NCBI RefSeq assembly: GCF_023100805.1
Contig: NZ_CP095855.1
Location: 5,373,001 to 5,437,000, forward strand
DNA length: 64,000 nt
Direction of reading: 5' to 3'
From: Chitinophaga filiformis
GTDB taxonomy: Bacteria; Bacteroidota; Bacteroidia; Chitinophagales; Chitinophagaceae
A program made the position numbers and the translations under genes. The first letter of the stretch is position 1, and each line of letters starts with the position of its first letter. A model generated the notes under the pieces. It was not told the DNA's origin, searched no databases, and saw only the letters and a list, made by a program, of their open reading frames with translations. Below, in pieces: positions 34,919 to 43,163 of this stretch.

Positions 34919-34926
34919 TATCTTTG
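34919..34926 (+). promoter_or_regulatory. Candidate -7 element (TATCTTTG) of the NmrA/AraC genes
   Basis: Exact TAnnTTTG match ending four bases before the ATG at 34931. If used, the transcript would begin at or near the start codon, giving a leaderless message. Confidence 0.5.
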
Positions 34927-34930
34927 ACAC

Positions 34931-35848
34931 ATGAAAATAGTAGTTACAGGTTCCCTGGGGAACATCAGCAGGCCGCTTAGTACGGCGTTAGTAAAGAAAG
35001 GCCATTCCGTAACAGTGATCAGCAGCAATCCTGACAAGCGAAAAGAGATCGAGCAATCAGGTGCAAAGGCCTATATCGGCTCACTGACAGACGCGCAGTT
35101 TGTCGCAGAAGCCTTTACGGGTGCAGATGCCGTTTATTGTATGGTGCCCTTTGATTTTTCTGTGGCAGACCAGGACGCGCACATGCAACAGGTCACGGCA
35201 AATTATGTAACCGCCATTCAACATGCGGGTATCAGGAAAGTAGTGTTTCTAAGCGGATGGGCAGCGGAAGTGGCCGGGCATGATATGACGGAAGTATACA
35301 GACAATTGCCGGGCGTGAATGTATCAGAATTGCGTCCCGCCATATTTTATACCAACTTCTATCAGATGATGGATATGATGCGTGGTAAAGGCATGATGGG
35401 ACTGGCGATGGGATTGCGCGCCTATGGCATCAGGGCGTTATTTGGAAGAAGAGGCCTGCTGCTGGGGAATTATGGCGACAATGACAGGATCGTGCTGGTG
35501 GCTCCCGAAGATATCGCGGCGGCGGCTCTGGAAGAGTTGGAGACGCCGGTTACAGGCATAAAGATAAGATATGTGGCAAGTGAGGAACTGACCTGCAACG
35601 AAGTAGCCGCAATATTGGGGGGCGCTATTGGTAAGCCCTGGATGAAATGGATCAGGATCTCAGATAAACAAATGTTGCAGGGTTATAAGATGGCGGGATT
35701 GCCGGAGCAACTGGCAGCCAGCCTGGTAAAAATGCAGGCAGCCGTTCATGACGGGAGCATACTCGCCCGGTATGAACGTCAAAGGCCGGTACTGGGCAAG
35801 GTGAAGCTAAAGGATTTTGCCAGGGAATTTGCAAAGAGGTATATTTAA
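34931..35848 (+). CDS. NmrA-like NAD(P)-binding protein (atypical SDR)
   Basis: The 305-residue protein opens with a Rossmann motif KIVVTGSLGNISRPL, then ISSNPDKRKEIEQSG (adenosine-phosphate side, NADP-like) and YIGSLTDAQFVAEAFTGADAVYCMVPF, the pattern of NmrA/atypical SDR proteins. The Tyr-x-x-x-Lys pair of active SDRs is not evident, so it may be either a redox sensor or a reductase of the quinone/azo type. The AraC gene begins two bases after its stop, so the pair is one transcription unit. Confidence 0.85.
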   Translation: MKIVVTGSLGNISRPLSTALVKKGHSVTVISSNPDKRKEIEQSGAKAYIGSLTDAQFVAEAFTGADAVYCMVPFDFSVADQDAHMQQVTANYVTAIQHAGIRKVVFLSGWAAEVAGHDMTEVYRQLPGVNVSELRPAIFYTNFYQMMDMMRGKGMMGLAMGLRAYGIRALFGRRGLLLGNYGDNDRIVLVAPEDIAAAALEELETPVTGIKIRYVASEELTCNEVAAILGGAIGKPWMKWIRISDKQMLQGYKMAGLPEQLAASLVKMQAAVHDGSILARYERQRPVLGKVKLKDFAREFAKRYI

Positions 35849-35850
35849 GC

Positions 35851-36762
35851 ATGCAACCGCACAGGGTAAAGACGATCACTGAATTTCTGCAGCTGAGGGC
35901 GCTGCCTAAAACCCTGCATCCTTTAATCAGCGTGATCGACATTGGCAGTCTTACAGAGATCCCTAAAGGTCCTAAATTGCTGATACCGGATTTCTACATG
36001 ATCGCATTGAAGAAGGGCTTTTGCGGACAGATTAAAGTGAAGTACGGGCAGCAGGATTTTGATTTTGATGAAGGAGTGCTGTCGTTTATGGCGCCCGGTC
36101 AGCGGATAGGCTTTGAACTGGAAGGACCGATACCGGGCCATCCTTCCGGATGGATGTTGCTCGTACATCCGGATTTTTTGTGGAATACATCACTGGCGAA
36201 GAAGATCCGGCAATATGAGTTTTTCGACTACGCTGTGAATGAGGCGTTATTCCTGTCGGAGAAAGAGGAGATAACGATCAACCAGATCATTGCCAATATT
36301 GAACAGGAGTATCGCACGAATATCGACCAGTTCAGTCATAATATCATCATCGGACACCTGGAGTGCTTATTCAATTATTCAGAACGATTTTATCAACGGC
36401 AGTTTCTGACCAGGCGAATGACTAATCATCAGCTCCTAGGACAATTGGAGGATGTGCTGCAAACTTATTTTGACAAAGGATCAGGACTGCCAACCGTGAC
36501 ATATGTCGCAGAGGCACTGCATGTCTCACCAGACTATTTAAGCAGTATGCTGAAGACGCTGACCGGATTGAATACACAGCAGCATATCCATCAGAAATTG
36601 ATCGGAAAGGCGAAGGAACAATTGTCGACCACCACCCTATCCGTCAGTGAAATTGCGTATCAGCTCGGGTTTGAGCATCCACAGTCATTCAGCAAGTTAT
36701 TCAAGATAAAAACGAATCTATCACCGGTGGAATTCAGAAGATCATTTCAGGAAGGCAGCTAA
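35851..36762 (+). CDS. AraC-family transcriptional regulator
   Basis: The 303-residue protein has an N-terminal cupin-type sensing part (about 30-110; DFDEGVLSFMAPGQRIGFELEG) and a C-terminal AraC DNA-binding domain (about 195-298; LPTVTYVAEALHVSPDYLSSMLKTLTG, then LSVSEIAYQLGFEHPQSFSKLFKIKTN). It is translationally close to the NmrA-like gene upstream (2-base gap). The 21-bp-spaced direct repeats at 34864-34898 are the probable site through which it controls this operon, an autoregulatory loop. Confidence 0.92.
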   Translation: MQPHRVKTITEFLQLRALPKTLHPLISVIDIGSLTEIPKGPKLLIPDFYMIALKKGFCGQIKVKYGQQDFDFDEGVLSFMAPGQRIGFELEGPIPGHPSGWMLLVHPDFLWNTSLAKKIRQYEFFDYAVNEALFLSEKEEITINQIIANIEQEYRTNIDQFSHNIIIGHLECLFNYSERFYQRQFLTRRMTNHQLLGQLEDVLQTYFDKGSGLPTVTYVAEALHVSPDYLSSMLKTLTGLNTQQHIHQKLIGKAKEQLSTTTLSVSEIAYQLGFEHPQSFSKLFKIKTNLSPVEFRRSFQEGS

Positions 36763-37017
36763 ATATGACTTTGGCCAGTTCCAGGTTTGCGCCGCGAATA
36801 CCTTAAGGGCATTTTCTACACAGCATACAGGTCCGGCAGCAAGGCCTTCCCGCAACGCCAGCCCCACTTCTGTCTCATTCCTGTATCGCTCCGCACAGTC
36901 GAAATGCCGGAATCCTGCTTGCAATGCATCTTTGGTAGCGCTTATTGTCGTAGCGGCATCGGGGATCAGGGTACCAAACCCTAATGCCGGCATTTGAATG
37001 TTGTTATTTGTCTTCAT
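36742..37017 (-). pseudogene. Aldo/keto reductase N-terminal fragment
   Basis: The first 61 codons are clearly an aldo/keto reductase start: MPALGFGTLIPDAATTISAT, then DALQAGFRHFDCAERYRNETEVGLALREGLAAG, with the catalytic Asp in HFDCAERY and the Tyr following it (usually DTA..Y). After that the frame leaves the family near 36834 and stops after 30 unrelated codons, overlapping the end of the convergent AraC gene by 21 bases. A full reductase has about 270-320 residues, so more than three quarters is missing. It looks like the remnant of a deletion. A conserved full-length copy may exist elsewhere. Confidence 0.8.
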
Positions 37018-37274
37018 GTTCCTATATTTTTTTACTCATCCGACTAACCAAACAAGTTCATCTATACAGAATACTCTTTTAAAATTCCTCCTTGTCTATC
37101 TTTCGGAGCAGGATATGAAGTACGGTAGAAATTTCCGCTACCTGCGGTGATCTACATCACATTTTTTATCTTATGCTATTTTTTAAAGAGATATTGCCGG
37201 GCCCTCCGCCTATCTAAAAGATCAAAACGGGGAACAATGCGATTTGCTTCACAATCGCCTGATTGCTATAGTGC

Positions 37275-37799
37275 TTATTGCACATGAGAATTAACTGGAG
37301 TATAAACAGGTGAATAGGTATTATAACTACTGCTGCTTACGCTGATGCTACCGGAAACAGAAAAGGTCCGCTCACTGTTAGTATACATCAAACCTATTCT
37401 GGCGGTGGGGTAAACACCAAAATTATTCGATCTCATAAAACTGTAATTCTTGCCAGGACCTGACTGGTAAAATATACCACCATTGTTCTGTAAAACATAA
37501 GGCGTTGCGGAAAGACTACCAAAAGCATATACATTGTTACTTACCTGCCGGGTAAGCTGCAGTGCCAAAGGAGCAGACAAATAGCTGCTGCTTCCTCCCT
37601 TATACGCGATAAACCCTGTGGAAATACCGGCTGATTTTGTAACAAACCATTTCTTCCGGAGGTAATTGGTATCCATCCGCTGACTGGTATTTCTAAAGAC
37701 GGGGAATGTGTTATCCTGAACCCCGGAAAATAAAGGGAGCTGAGCCTTTACAGCTAGAGCCGACATTAAAATTGCGGTTAAAAGGATGGCACGTATCAT
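37275..37799 (-). CDS. Secreted protein of unknown function, beta-rich
   Basis: The 174-residue product has a signal peptide (MIRAILLTAILMSALAVKA) and then a beta-rich mature part with many aromatic, Ser and Gly residues in alternating strands. Examples are GISTGFIAYKGGSSSYLSAP, LALQLTRQVSNNVYAFGSLS and the Ser/Tyr-rich SGSISVSSSSYNTYSPVYTP near the end. The pattern suits a small outer-membrane-associated or periplasmic beta-barrel fragment. No domain is recognised and neighbours give no clue. Confidence 0.6.
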   Translation of the reverse strand: MIRAILLTAILMSALAVKAQLPLFSGVQDNTFPVFRNTSQRMDTNYLRKKWFVTKSAGISTGFIAYKGGSSSYLSAPLALQLTRQVSNNVYAFGSLSATPYVLQNNGGIFYQSGPGKNYSFMRSNNFGVYPTARIGLMYTNSERTFSVSGSISVSSSSYNTYSPVYTPVNSHVQ

Positions 37800-37970
37800 A
37801 CCATGAAGATAACTATCCTTTTTGTTAATATTGCTAATAAAATCCTAATATTTCATACCTGGATAAACTCAGGGGCGCTAAACGGCCGCACGATCGCCGG
37901 GCCTCAGACAATGCCGCTGATTCCCTGTATGGAGACGAATTAAACTATCAGGAAATTTAAAATAAAAGAT

Positions 37971-38333
37971 ATGAGCAATACCAGCACACACGATGAGCGT
38001 ATCGCAAAAATGACCTTCGCCTCAGTCTACCCTATGTATCTGGCAAAAGTGGAAAAGAAAGGCAGAACAAGGGAAGAATTGGACCGGGTGATCACATGGC
38101 TGACAGGCTTCGATAATAAAAAGCTGCAGGAACTGATCGAAGCAAAAGCTACTTTTGAAACCTTCTTCCAGGAGGCGTCATTGCACCCTAATGCAAGTCT
38201 CATTACCGGCGTAATTTGCGGGTATCGCGTGGAAGACATTGAGAATCCGCTAACCCGGCAGGTCCGGTATCTGGACAAGCTGGTTGATGAGCTGGCAAAA
38301 GGTAAAAAAATGGAAAAGATATTACGGGCCTGA
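37971..38333 (+). CDS. DUF2200 family protein
   Basis: The 120-residue product matches DUF2200 along its whole length: HDERIAKMTFASVYPMYLAKVEKKGRTREELDRVITWLTGFD, then LITGVICGYRVEDIENPLTRQVRYLDKLVDELAKGKKMEKIL. The family is a small soluble helical protein, widespread in bacteria, with unknown function. It is encoded alone. Confidence 0.92.
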   Translation: MSNTSTHDERIAKMTFASVYPMYLAKVEKKGRTREELDRVITWLTGFDNKKLQELIEAKATFETFFQEASLHPNASLITGVICGYRVEDIENPLTRQVRYLDKLVDELAKGKKMEKILRA

Positions 38334-38437
38334 CTTGCACGTAATTCAGATCAATAAATAAACCCAGCATGAGCTTCTCCCTCGTCGACATCCTAAATTA
38401 TGGGCAAACGGCTTTCAATACCAAATGCCCATTACTC

Positions 38438-39595
38438 CTATCTACTTCCTCCAGGCATCGCCTGTGGCGCCGTCGTAGGTCCCTCTACTGTAAGCATACC
38501 ATCCTTTGAGATCTTCATCCGGTCAATAAAGACAACACGCTTATCGCCGGAAGCCGATGTGCGGGCATGATACACGCATAACATCTCTTTCCCGTCGGGA
38601 GAATAGGTAATACTATTATGCCCTGTACCTGTTACCACTCCGCCTTTGTCGACGTTCTTCTGCAGAACAGGATTGTTGGCTGCTTTGGTAAATGGTCCCA
38701 GCGGACTTTTGGAAGTAGCATATCCCACCGCATAATTCTTTCCACCGAAATAATTGGCAGAATACATCATGTAGTAGGTATCGCCTTTTTTGAAGGCTAC
38801 GGAACCTTCTGTCCACCGGCGGTTGACTTCTTTTGAAGTAACCGAGCGGCTTTCCCATTCAGCCTGTTTATCGTCCATTTTAACCGGAGGGCGTAATAAA
38901 AGCACCGGTTCACCGATCACTCCACTAAAATCCGGCTTAAGCTCAACGCCGTATACCCAGCTTTCCTCAATGGAATTATACAGCCCATTTTGTTTAGCCC
39001 AGGTAGCTACCTCACTCTCCACCGGATGCTTATAGCAACAACGGGAGTAGTACAGGTACATTTTGCCATTTTTATCAAAAAGCACGTTCGCATCAATGAC
39101 AGGATAACCGGGGTCGAAAACAGGGCGTTTATGTATATCAATGAATGGCCCGATAGGCTTATCTGCCACAGCTACACCAATACGAAAATTCTCTTCTTCA
39201 TGATGCGGGTTATCCTTCCATTGTGCGCTGTAAAACATATAAAACTTCCCTTTATACTCATACACCTCCGGCGCCCAGTAAGCGCCATCCCAGGCTGCTG
39301 TGGAGTCACTCCAGCCATTCCTGTTGGCAGCATAGTATACTTGCCCCTCTTCTTTCCAGTGAACCAGGTCGGCAGAGGAATAAGCTGCAAAGCCATTTCT
39401 TGCACCACCTGTTCCATACATATAGTACTTCCCTCCCTTGACATGTAGTACGTATGGATCGCCAAATTCAACAGATACCGGATTCTGGTAAGTCTCTGCC
39501 ACGGCGGGCTTATGGGTCTGTGCAAATGATGCTGTGCTATTGAGGGCCAAAGTCAGCAAGGAAAATCCGGTCAGGATACGTGGTAATCGTTTCAT
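38438..39595 (-). CDS. Glycoside hydrolase family 43 enzyme
   Basis: The 385-residue protein has a signal peptide (about 1-25) and a five-bladed GH43 propeller. The catalytic residues are visible: base D46 in EFGDPYVL, the pKa-modulating D168 in VIDANVLFD and the acid E263 in RWTEGSVAF; H348 in GTGHNSI is also a family feature. WAPEVYEYKGKFYMFYSA is diagnostic. GH43 enzymes release arabinose or xylose from arabinan, arabinoxylan or xylan; the subfamily cannot be assigned by eye. No SusC/D pair is adjacent, but the PUL at 47.6-59.7 kb carries a GH39 with a related substrate range. The mature part has no lipobox, so it is likely periplasmic. Confidence 0.92.
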   Translation of the reverse strand: MKRLPRILTGFSLLTLALNSTASFAQTHKPAVAETYQNPVSVEFGDPYVLHVKGGKYYMYGTGGARNGFAAYSSADLVHWKEEGQVYYAANRNGWSDSTAAWDGAYWAPEVYEYKGKFYMFYSAQWKDNPHHEEENFRIGVAVADKPIGPFIDIHKRPVFDPGYPVIDANVLFDKNGKMYLYYSRCCYKHPVESEVATWAKQNGLYNSIEESWVYGVELKPDFSGVIGEPVLLLRPPVKMDDKQAEWESRSVTSKEVNRRWTEGSVAFKKGDTYYMMYSANYFGGKNYAVGYATSKSPLGPFTKAANNPVLQKNVDKGGVVTGTGHNSITYSPDGKEMLCVYHARTSASGDKRVVFIDRMKISKDGMLTVEGPTTAPQAMPGGSR

Positions 39596-40184
39596 TATTT
39601 ACGGGTTTATCGGGGACCAAGCGGTCCTATGGCCGATAAAAATAGAATAATTTTTGATATTGGTTATACTTCAAGCCGTTTATGCTGCCTTTAGGACTGC
39701 ACCCATTGACTTCTCCATGCCGGCGCATCAAAGGGATCTGCGAAATACTGCGTCTCATGTACTACCCTGCCACATAAACGATCGCATAACTCTCGGCCCT
39801 GTACGGCTCTTCGTGATATGGCTCACCAGCGCTTACGAAAAGGTATTCACCGCCATTATCGGGCACGGAGAAGAGCTGGCTATGCCTTGCGAGTGAAAAG
39901 GTCTTCATCCTCCCATCGTCCCCACCATTTGAACAATCATTATCAGGACAAAGCTAAAACAAGTTTTCTGAAAAACAGATACGCCTGGTTGCATACCGGC
40001 AAATGGCATAAAGTGGATTTGACAATACGCAACGCGGTATGTTATTTCATACGCTTTAAGGAGAATATCCTCCCGATATTTTGGTTACATTTATCATAGT
40101 ACCGCAAATGATTAAGCACGGAAACTATTCTTGAGTCAGTCCTGATGAAACCCTTTTTAAAATTCAAATCTTAACCCTCAAAGT
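39596..40184. other. 589-base intergenic region with degraded coding-like sequence
   Basis: Region between the divergent GH43 and sugar dehydrogenase genes. The minus strand carries the possible remnant 39691-39950, listed separately. No convincing promoter for either neighbour was fixed. Confidence 0.4.
39691..39950 (-). pseudogene. Possible degraded gene, frameshifted
   Basis: One frame reads NGGDDGRMKTFSLARHSQLF and then SVPDNGGEYLFVSAGEPYHE with EEPYRAESYAIVYVAG to a stop at 39762-39764. A neighbouring frame continues immediately with VVHETQYFADPFDAPAWRSQ and ends with WVQS at about 39691. Both halves look protein-like, as if one frameshift split a gene. The family is not recognised, so this rests on composition only. 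Confidence 0.3.
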
Positions 40185-41375
40185 ATGAAAAATCTATCAA
40201 GTGTATTTCCCCGCCAGCTGCTGTCTGTAGCCCTTTTGACACTATTAATATTCAGCTGTAAATCGGAGGAAGATAACCTAATAAAAAAGACACCGGCTGT
40301 AAGCGCGGCCGCAGCGCCACAGGTATCATTACGCTCGGTAATTAGTTCCGGTTTAAATGCGCCTATGCAGTTCGTGAACGCCGGAGACGGTAGTAAACGC
40401 ATTTTTATACCGCAGAAAGCCGGGACTATAAGAGTGTATGATTCCACATTTAATTTCATTGGTGTATTTGGCACCGTATCAAACCTCAGCACCAATGGTG
40501 AGAGGGGGCTGCTTAGCATGGCCTTCCACCCCAACTATGCGAACAATGGATTTGTCTATGTTTATTATACCAATACCGCTGGCAATCTTGAGCTTGCCAG
40601 GTATCATGTCAACAGCGGCAGTCCTAATACAATAGATGCTGCATCAAAAGTCATCGTGTTAACCATTCCGCATCCTACCAATTCAAACCATAATGGTGGC
40701 GAACTTCATTTTGGTACAGATGGATATCTGTATCTGTCTACCGGCGATGGCGGTGGTGCCGGTGATGTTCCGAACAACGCACAGAACACTTCAGTGCTGC
40801 TGGGTAAGATATTGCGCCTGGCAGTTAACACTTCTGCTACTGCGCCATATTACACAATTCCTCCGGGCAATCCATTCTCCAACGCGGTATATGCTTATGG
40901 CTTACGTAACCCTTACCGCTGGAGCTTTGACAGAGCCACTCAGGATATGTGGATAGGTGATGTAGGACAGGATTCCTGGGAAGAAATTAACTTCCGCGCT
41001 GCATCTGCCACAGCTGGCGCCAATTATGGATGGCGTTGTTATGAAGGCAATGCCGCATATAACACCGCCGGATGTAATGGAACAACCTATATCTTCCCCG
41101 TGCATGCTTATGCAACACAGAACCCTTCAGCAAGTATAACAGGCGGCGTAGTGTACAGAGGAACGGCCTATCCTTCTTTACAGGGCTGTTACCTGGGTGC
41201 CGATTTCTATTCCGGTATTTTTTATAAGATTGTACCTGGCGGTTCCGGCGGATGGACAGTTACTACTCAAACACTTTCTCCAACAGGGATTGTTGACTTC
41301 GGGGAAACTGAAAGCGGAGAAGTGTATGTTGTATCGCACACAGGGAACAGTGTATACCGTGTTACGGCGAACTAA
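40185..41375 (+). CDS. PQQ-type sugar (glucose/sorbosone) dehydrogenase lipoprotein
   Basis: The 396-residue product has a lipoprotein signal (LLTLLIFSCKSEED, Cys 25) and a six-bladed propeller of the soluble quinoprotein dehydrogenase family. Motifs: LSTNGERGLLSMAFHPNYANNGFVYVYYT, the catalytic-His segment HNGGELHFGTDGYLYLSTGDGG (H169), GLRNPYRWSFD (Arg that contacts the quinone) and MWIGDVGQDSWEEIN. Such enzymes oxidise aldose sugars, with PQQ as the cofactor in the best-known members. It would be membrane-tethered on the periplasmic side or surface. Electron acceptor unknown. Confidence 0.9.
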   Translation: MKNLSSVFPRQLLSVALLTLLIFSCKSEEDNLIKKTPAVSAAAAPQVSLRSVISSGLNAPMQFVNAGDGSKRIFIPQKAGTIRVYDSTFNFIGVFGTVSNLSTNGERGLLSMAFHPNYANNGFVYVYYTNTAGNLELARYHVNSGSPNTIDAASKVIVLTIPHPTNSNHNGGELHFGTDGYLYLSTGDGGGAGDVPNNAQNTSVLLGKILRLAVNTSATAPYYTIPPGNPFSNAVYAYGLRNPYRWSFDRATQDMWIGDVGQDSWEEINFRAASATAGANYGWRCYEGNAAYNTAGCNGTTYIFPVHAYATQNPSASITGGVVYRGTAYPSLQGCYLGADFYSGIFYKIVPGGSGGWTVTTQTLSPTGIVDFGETESGEVYVVSHTGNSVYRVTAN

Positions 41376-41407
41376 TTATTGCGTTTAGTACATCAGGACT
41401 GAATTCA

Positions 41408-41438
41408 GAGAGGGCCGGCCATATGGTCGGCTCTTTTT
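41408..41438 (+). terminator. Terminator after the sugar dehydrogenase gene
   Basis: GGCCGGCC, loop ATAT, then GGTCGGCT and a TTTTT run. It is a strong GC-rich hairpin about 35 bases beyond the stop. Confidence 0.8.
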
Positions 41439-41618
41439 GCTCAATAAGCATCCCTTCCCCTATCGCTCCAGTAACGTAACAGTTCCACATGCTGTAGCAG
41501 TATTACCAACCTTTGCGAACAGAGCAGCCCCTCCACCCGCCAAATTGCAATAACATCCCGCAGTACCATTTTACCCGAAAAAGGGATATATTGGGTGCAC
41601 AAACCTTCCGCCGGGACC

Positions 41619-42656
41619 ATGAACAGGAGGACATCCTACAAATTGAAGCAATTGGGAATCATTACAGCCATATGGCTGGTAGTAGGCTTTTTTATTCCGC
41701 TATACGACCGCCTGGCTTTGTTCACCACCAATGCAATAGCTCCTTCGCCCAAATACACCATTGCAGAAGCGGTAATTATTAACATGGGGGCGGCCCTGAT
41801 AGGAGCCATGATAGGTGGCAGCCTGCTTGTCTTCTATGTAAACGTGAAGTTCCGGGATAAGTCTTATGGTTATACTATTGCGACAGTACTAATATCGTTC
41901 CTGGCAGTGATTGCCATTGTGAATATAGTACTACGGGTCTTCGGCATTCCTTCTGACCCGCTCAGGATACTGAAGAATTGTATGATCTGGGGCGTCATAG
42001 TCGCCATCACCCAACTATTCCTTCAGATCAACAATAAATTTGGGCAGGGCGTTTTCTGGAATATTCTGCGGGGAAAGTATAACACGCCCAAGGAAGAAAG
42101 CAGGATCTTCATGTTCCTTGACCTGAATTCCTCTACTACTATTGCAGAAATGCTAGGCGACAAAAAATACCATGCGTTCCTGAAGGATATATTCACGGAT
42201 ATTACTAATCCCATTCTTGACAATAAGGGAGAGATCTATCAATACGTAGGTGATGAGGTCATCGTAGCCTGGAAATATAATGATGGCATTCAGGACAGCA
42301 AATGCGTGCAATGTTTCTTTGATATCAAATACCACCTCCAACAGCTGAACAGTAAATATATGCGGCGTTACGGGCTTGCACCTACTTTCAAAGCAGGTAT
42401 TCATTGCGGCAAGGTGGTAGCTGGTGAAGTGGGCATCATTAAAAGAGATATCACCTACTCGGGCGATGTGCTGAATACCACATCGCGCATACAGAATATG
42501 TGCAAGGAATTCAATGAGGAGATCATCGTTTCCGGCGACCTGGCAGCGTCCCTTCGCCTGGCGGGTAACATCGCAGTACAAACCTTAGGTTCCATCAAAC
42601 TGAAAGGCAAGCAAAAAGAAATGCAACTGGTTGCGTTAAAATCAATCATAGTTTAA
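41619..42656 (+). CDS. Membrane-bound class III nucleotidyl cyclase
   Basis: The 345-residue protein (ATG 41619; a GTG eight codons earlier is in frame) has four membrane helices in the first 145 residues and a C-terminal class III cyclase domain (about 155-345). Metal-binding aspartates stand in MFLDLNSSTTI (D168) and YVGDEVIVAW (D212), and the transition-state Asn and Arg in GDVLNTTSRIQ. The Lys normally before the second metal Asp, which reads adenine (KxxGD), is Gln here (YQYVGD), so the nucleotide specificity is uncertain. It should make a cyclic nucleotide in response to a membrane or intracellular cue; the Crp/Fnr regulator at 2410-2982 is a possible partner, without positional link. 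Confidence 0.88.
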   Translation: MNRRTSYKLKQLGIITAIWLVVGFFIPLYDRLALFTTNAIAPSPKYTIAEAVIINMGAALIGAMIGGSLLVFYVNVKFRDKSYGYTIATVLISFLAVIAIVNIVLRVFGIPSDPLRILKNCMIWGVIVAITQLFLQINNKFGQGVFWNILRGKYNTPKEESRIFMFLDLNSSTTIAEMLGDKKYHAFLKDIFTDITNPILDNKGEIYQYVGDEVIVAWKYNDGIQDSKCVQCFFDIKYHLQQLNSKYMRRYGLAPTFKAGIHCGKVVAGEVGIIKRDITYSGDVLNTTSRIQNMCKEFNEEIIVSGDLAASLRLAGNIAVQTLGSIKLKGKQKEMQLVALKSIIV

Positions 42657-42683
42657 TACAATTCCATTAGGCAGTCTCTATCT

Positions 42684-43046
42684 ATGAAACATATAATTAT
42701 CACGCTACTTTTATTTGTCATCTACGCCTGCAAGAGCTACGCACAGCGGCCGAAAAACGGCACTTATACCTATCAGGTCGCCTTTGCTGAATACCAGGGA
42801 AGATCTTTGGGCGCTACCGTACTCGTAAAGATTAAAGGAGATTCCATCTATGTTATTCACAATGGTAACAATCTTTCAGGGAAAAAGGGAGAAGTGATCG
42901 ATTGTGGTATTATCATGCAACATCGTAAAACGGGAGAATGGATTATTGGCCACCATTCCAGTGACAAACTGGCGCCATACGTCGGTGGCTGTTCAGATGG
43001 GCCCCGCGTTATAGATTTTGTCCATAAGAAATTCTGGTTATGCTGA
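42684..43046 (+). CDS. Small secreted protein, unrecognised
   Basis: The 120-residue product has a signal peptide (MKHIIITLLLFVIYACKSYA; the Cys is not a clear lipobox). The mature part is a short beta-rich domain of three to four strands (NGTYTYQVAFAEYQGRSLGA, TVLVKIKGDSIYVIHNGNNL) and ends WLC, with two Cys near the C-terminus (GGCSDGPRV and the last residue) that could pair. It starts 27 bases after the cyclase stop, so it may be co-transcribed. No domain recognised. Confidence 0.65.
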   Translation: MKHIIITLLLFVIYACKSYAQRPKNGTYTYQVAFAEYQGRSLGATVLVKIKGDSIYVIHNGNNLSGKKGEVIDCGIIMQHRKTGEWIIGHHSSDKLAPYVGGCSDGPRVIDFVHKKFWLC

Positions 43047-43104
43047 TAAGGAAGGAGATTCCGCAATCTGACTTGAGATGAGTAAGATACAGCTGAATTC
43101 CCTA

Positions 43105-43150
43105 AAACCACCAGCTGTTACCCGGAAAACAAAGCAACAGCTGGTCGGCT
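43105..43150 (-). terminator. Hairpin between convergent genes, terminator of the GH18-type gene
   Basis: ACCAGCTGTT (43110-43119) and AACAGCTGGT (43136-43145) are perfect complements with a 16-base loop. On the minus strand GGTTTTAGGG follows, a short T run. Confidence 0.5.
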
Positions 43151-43163
43151 ATTAAGATCAGTC

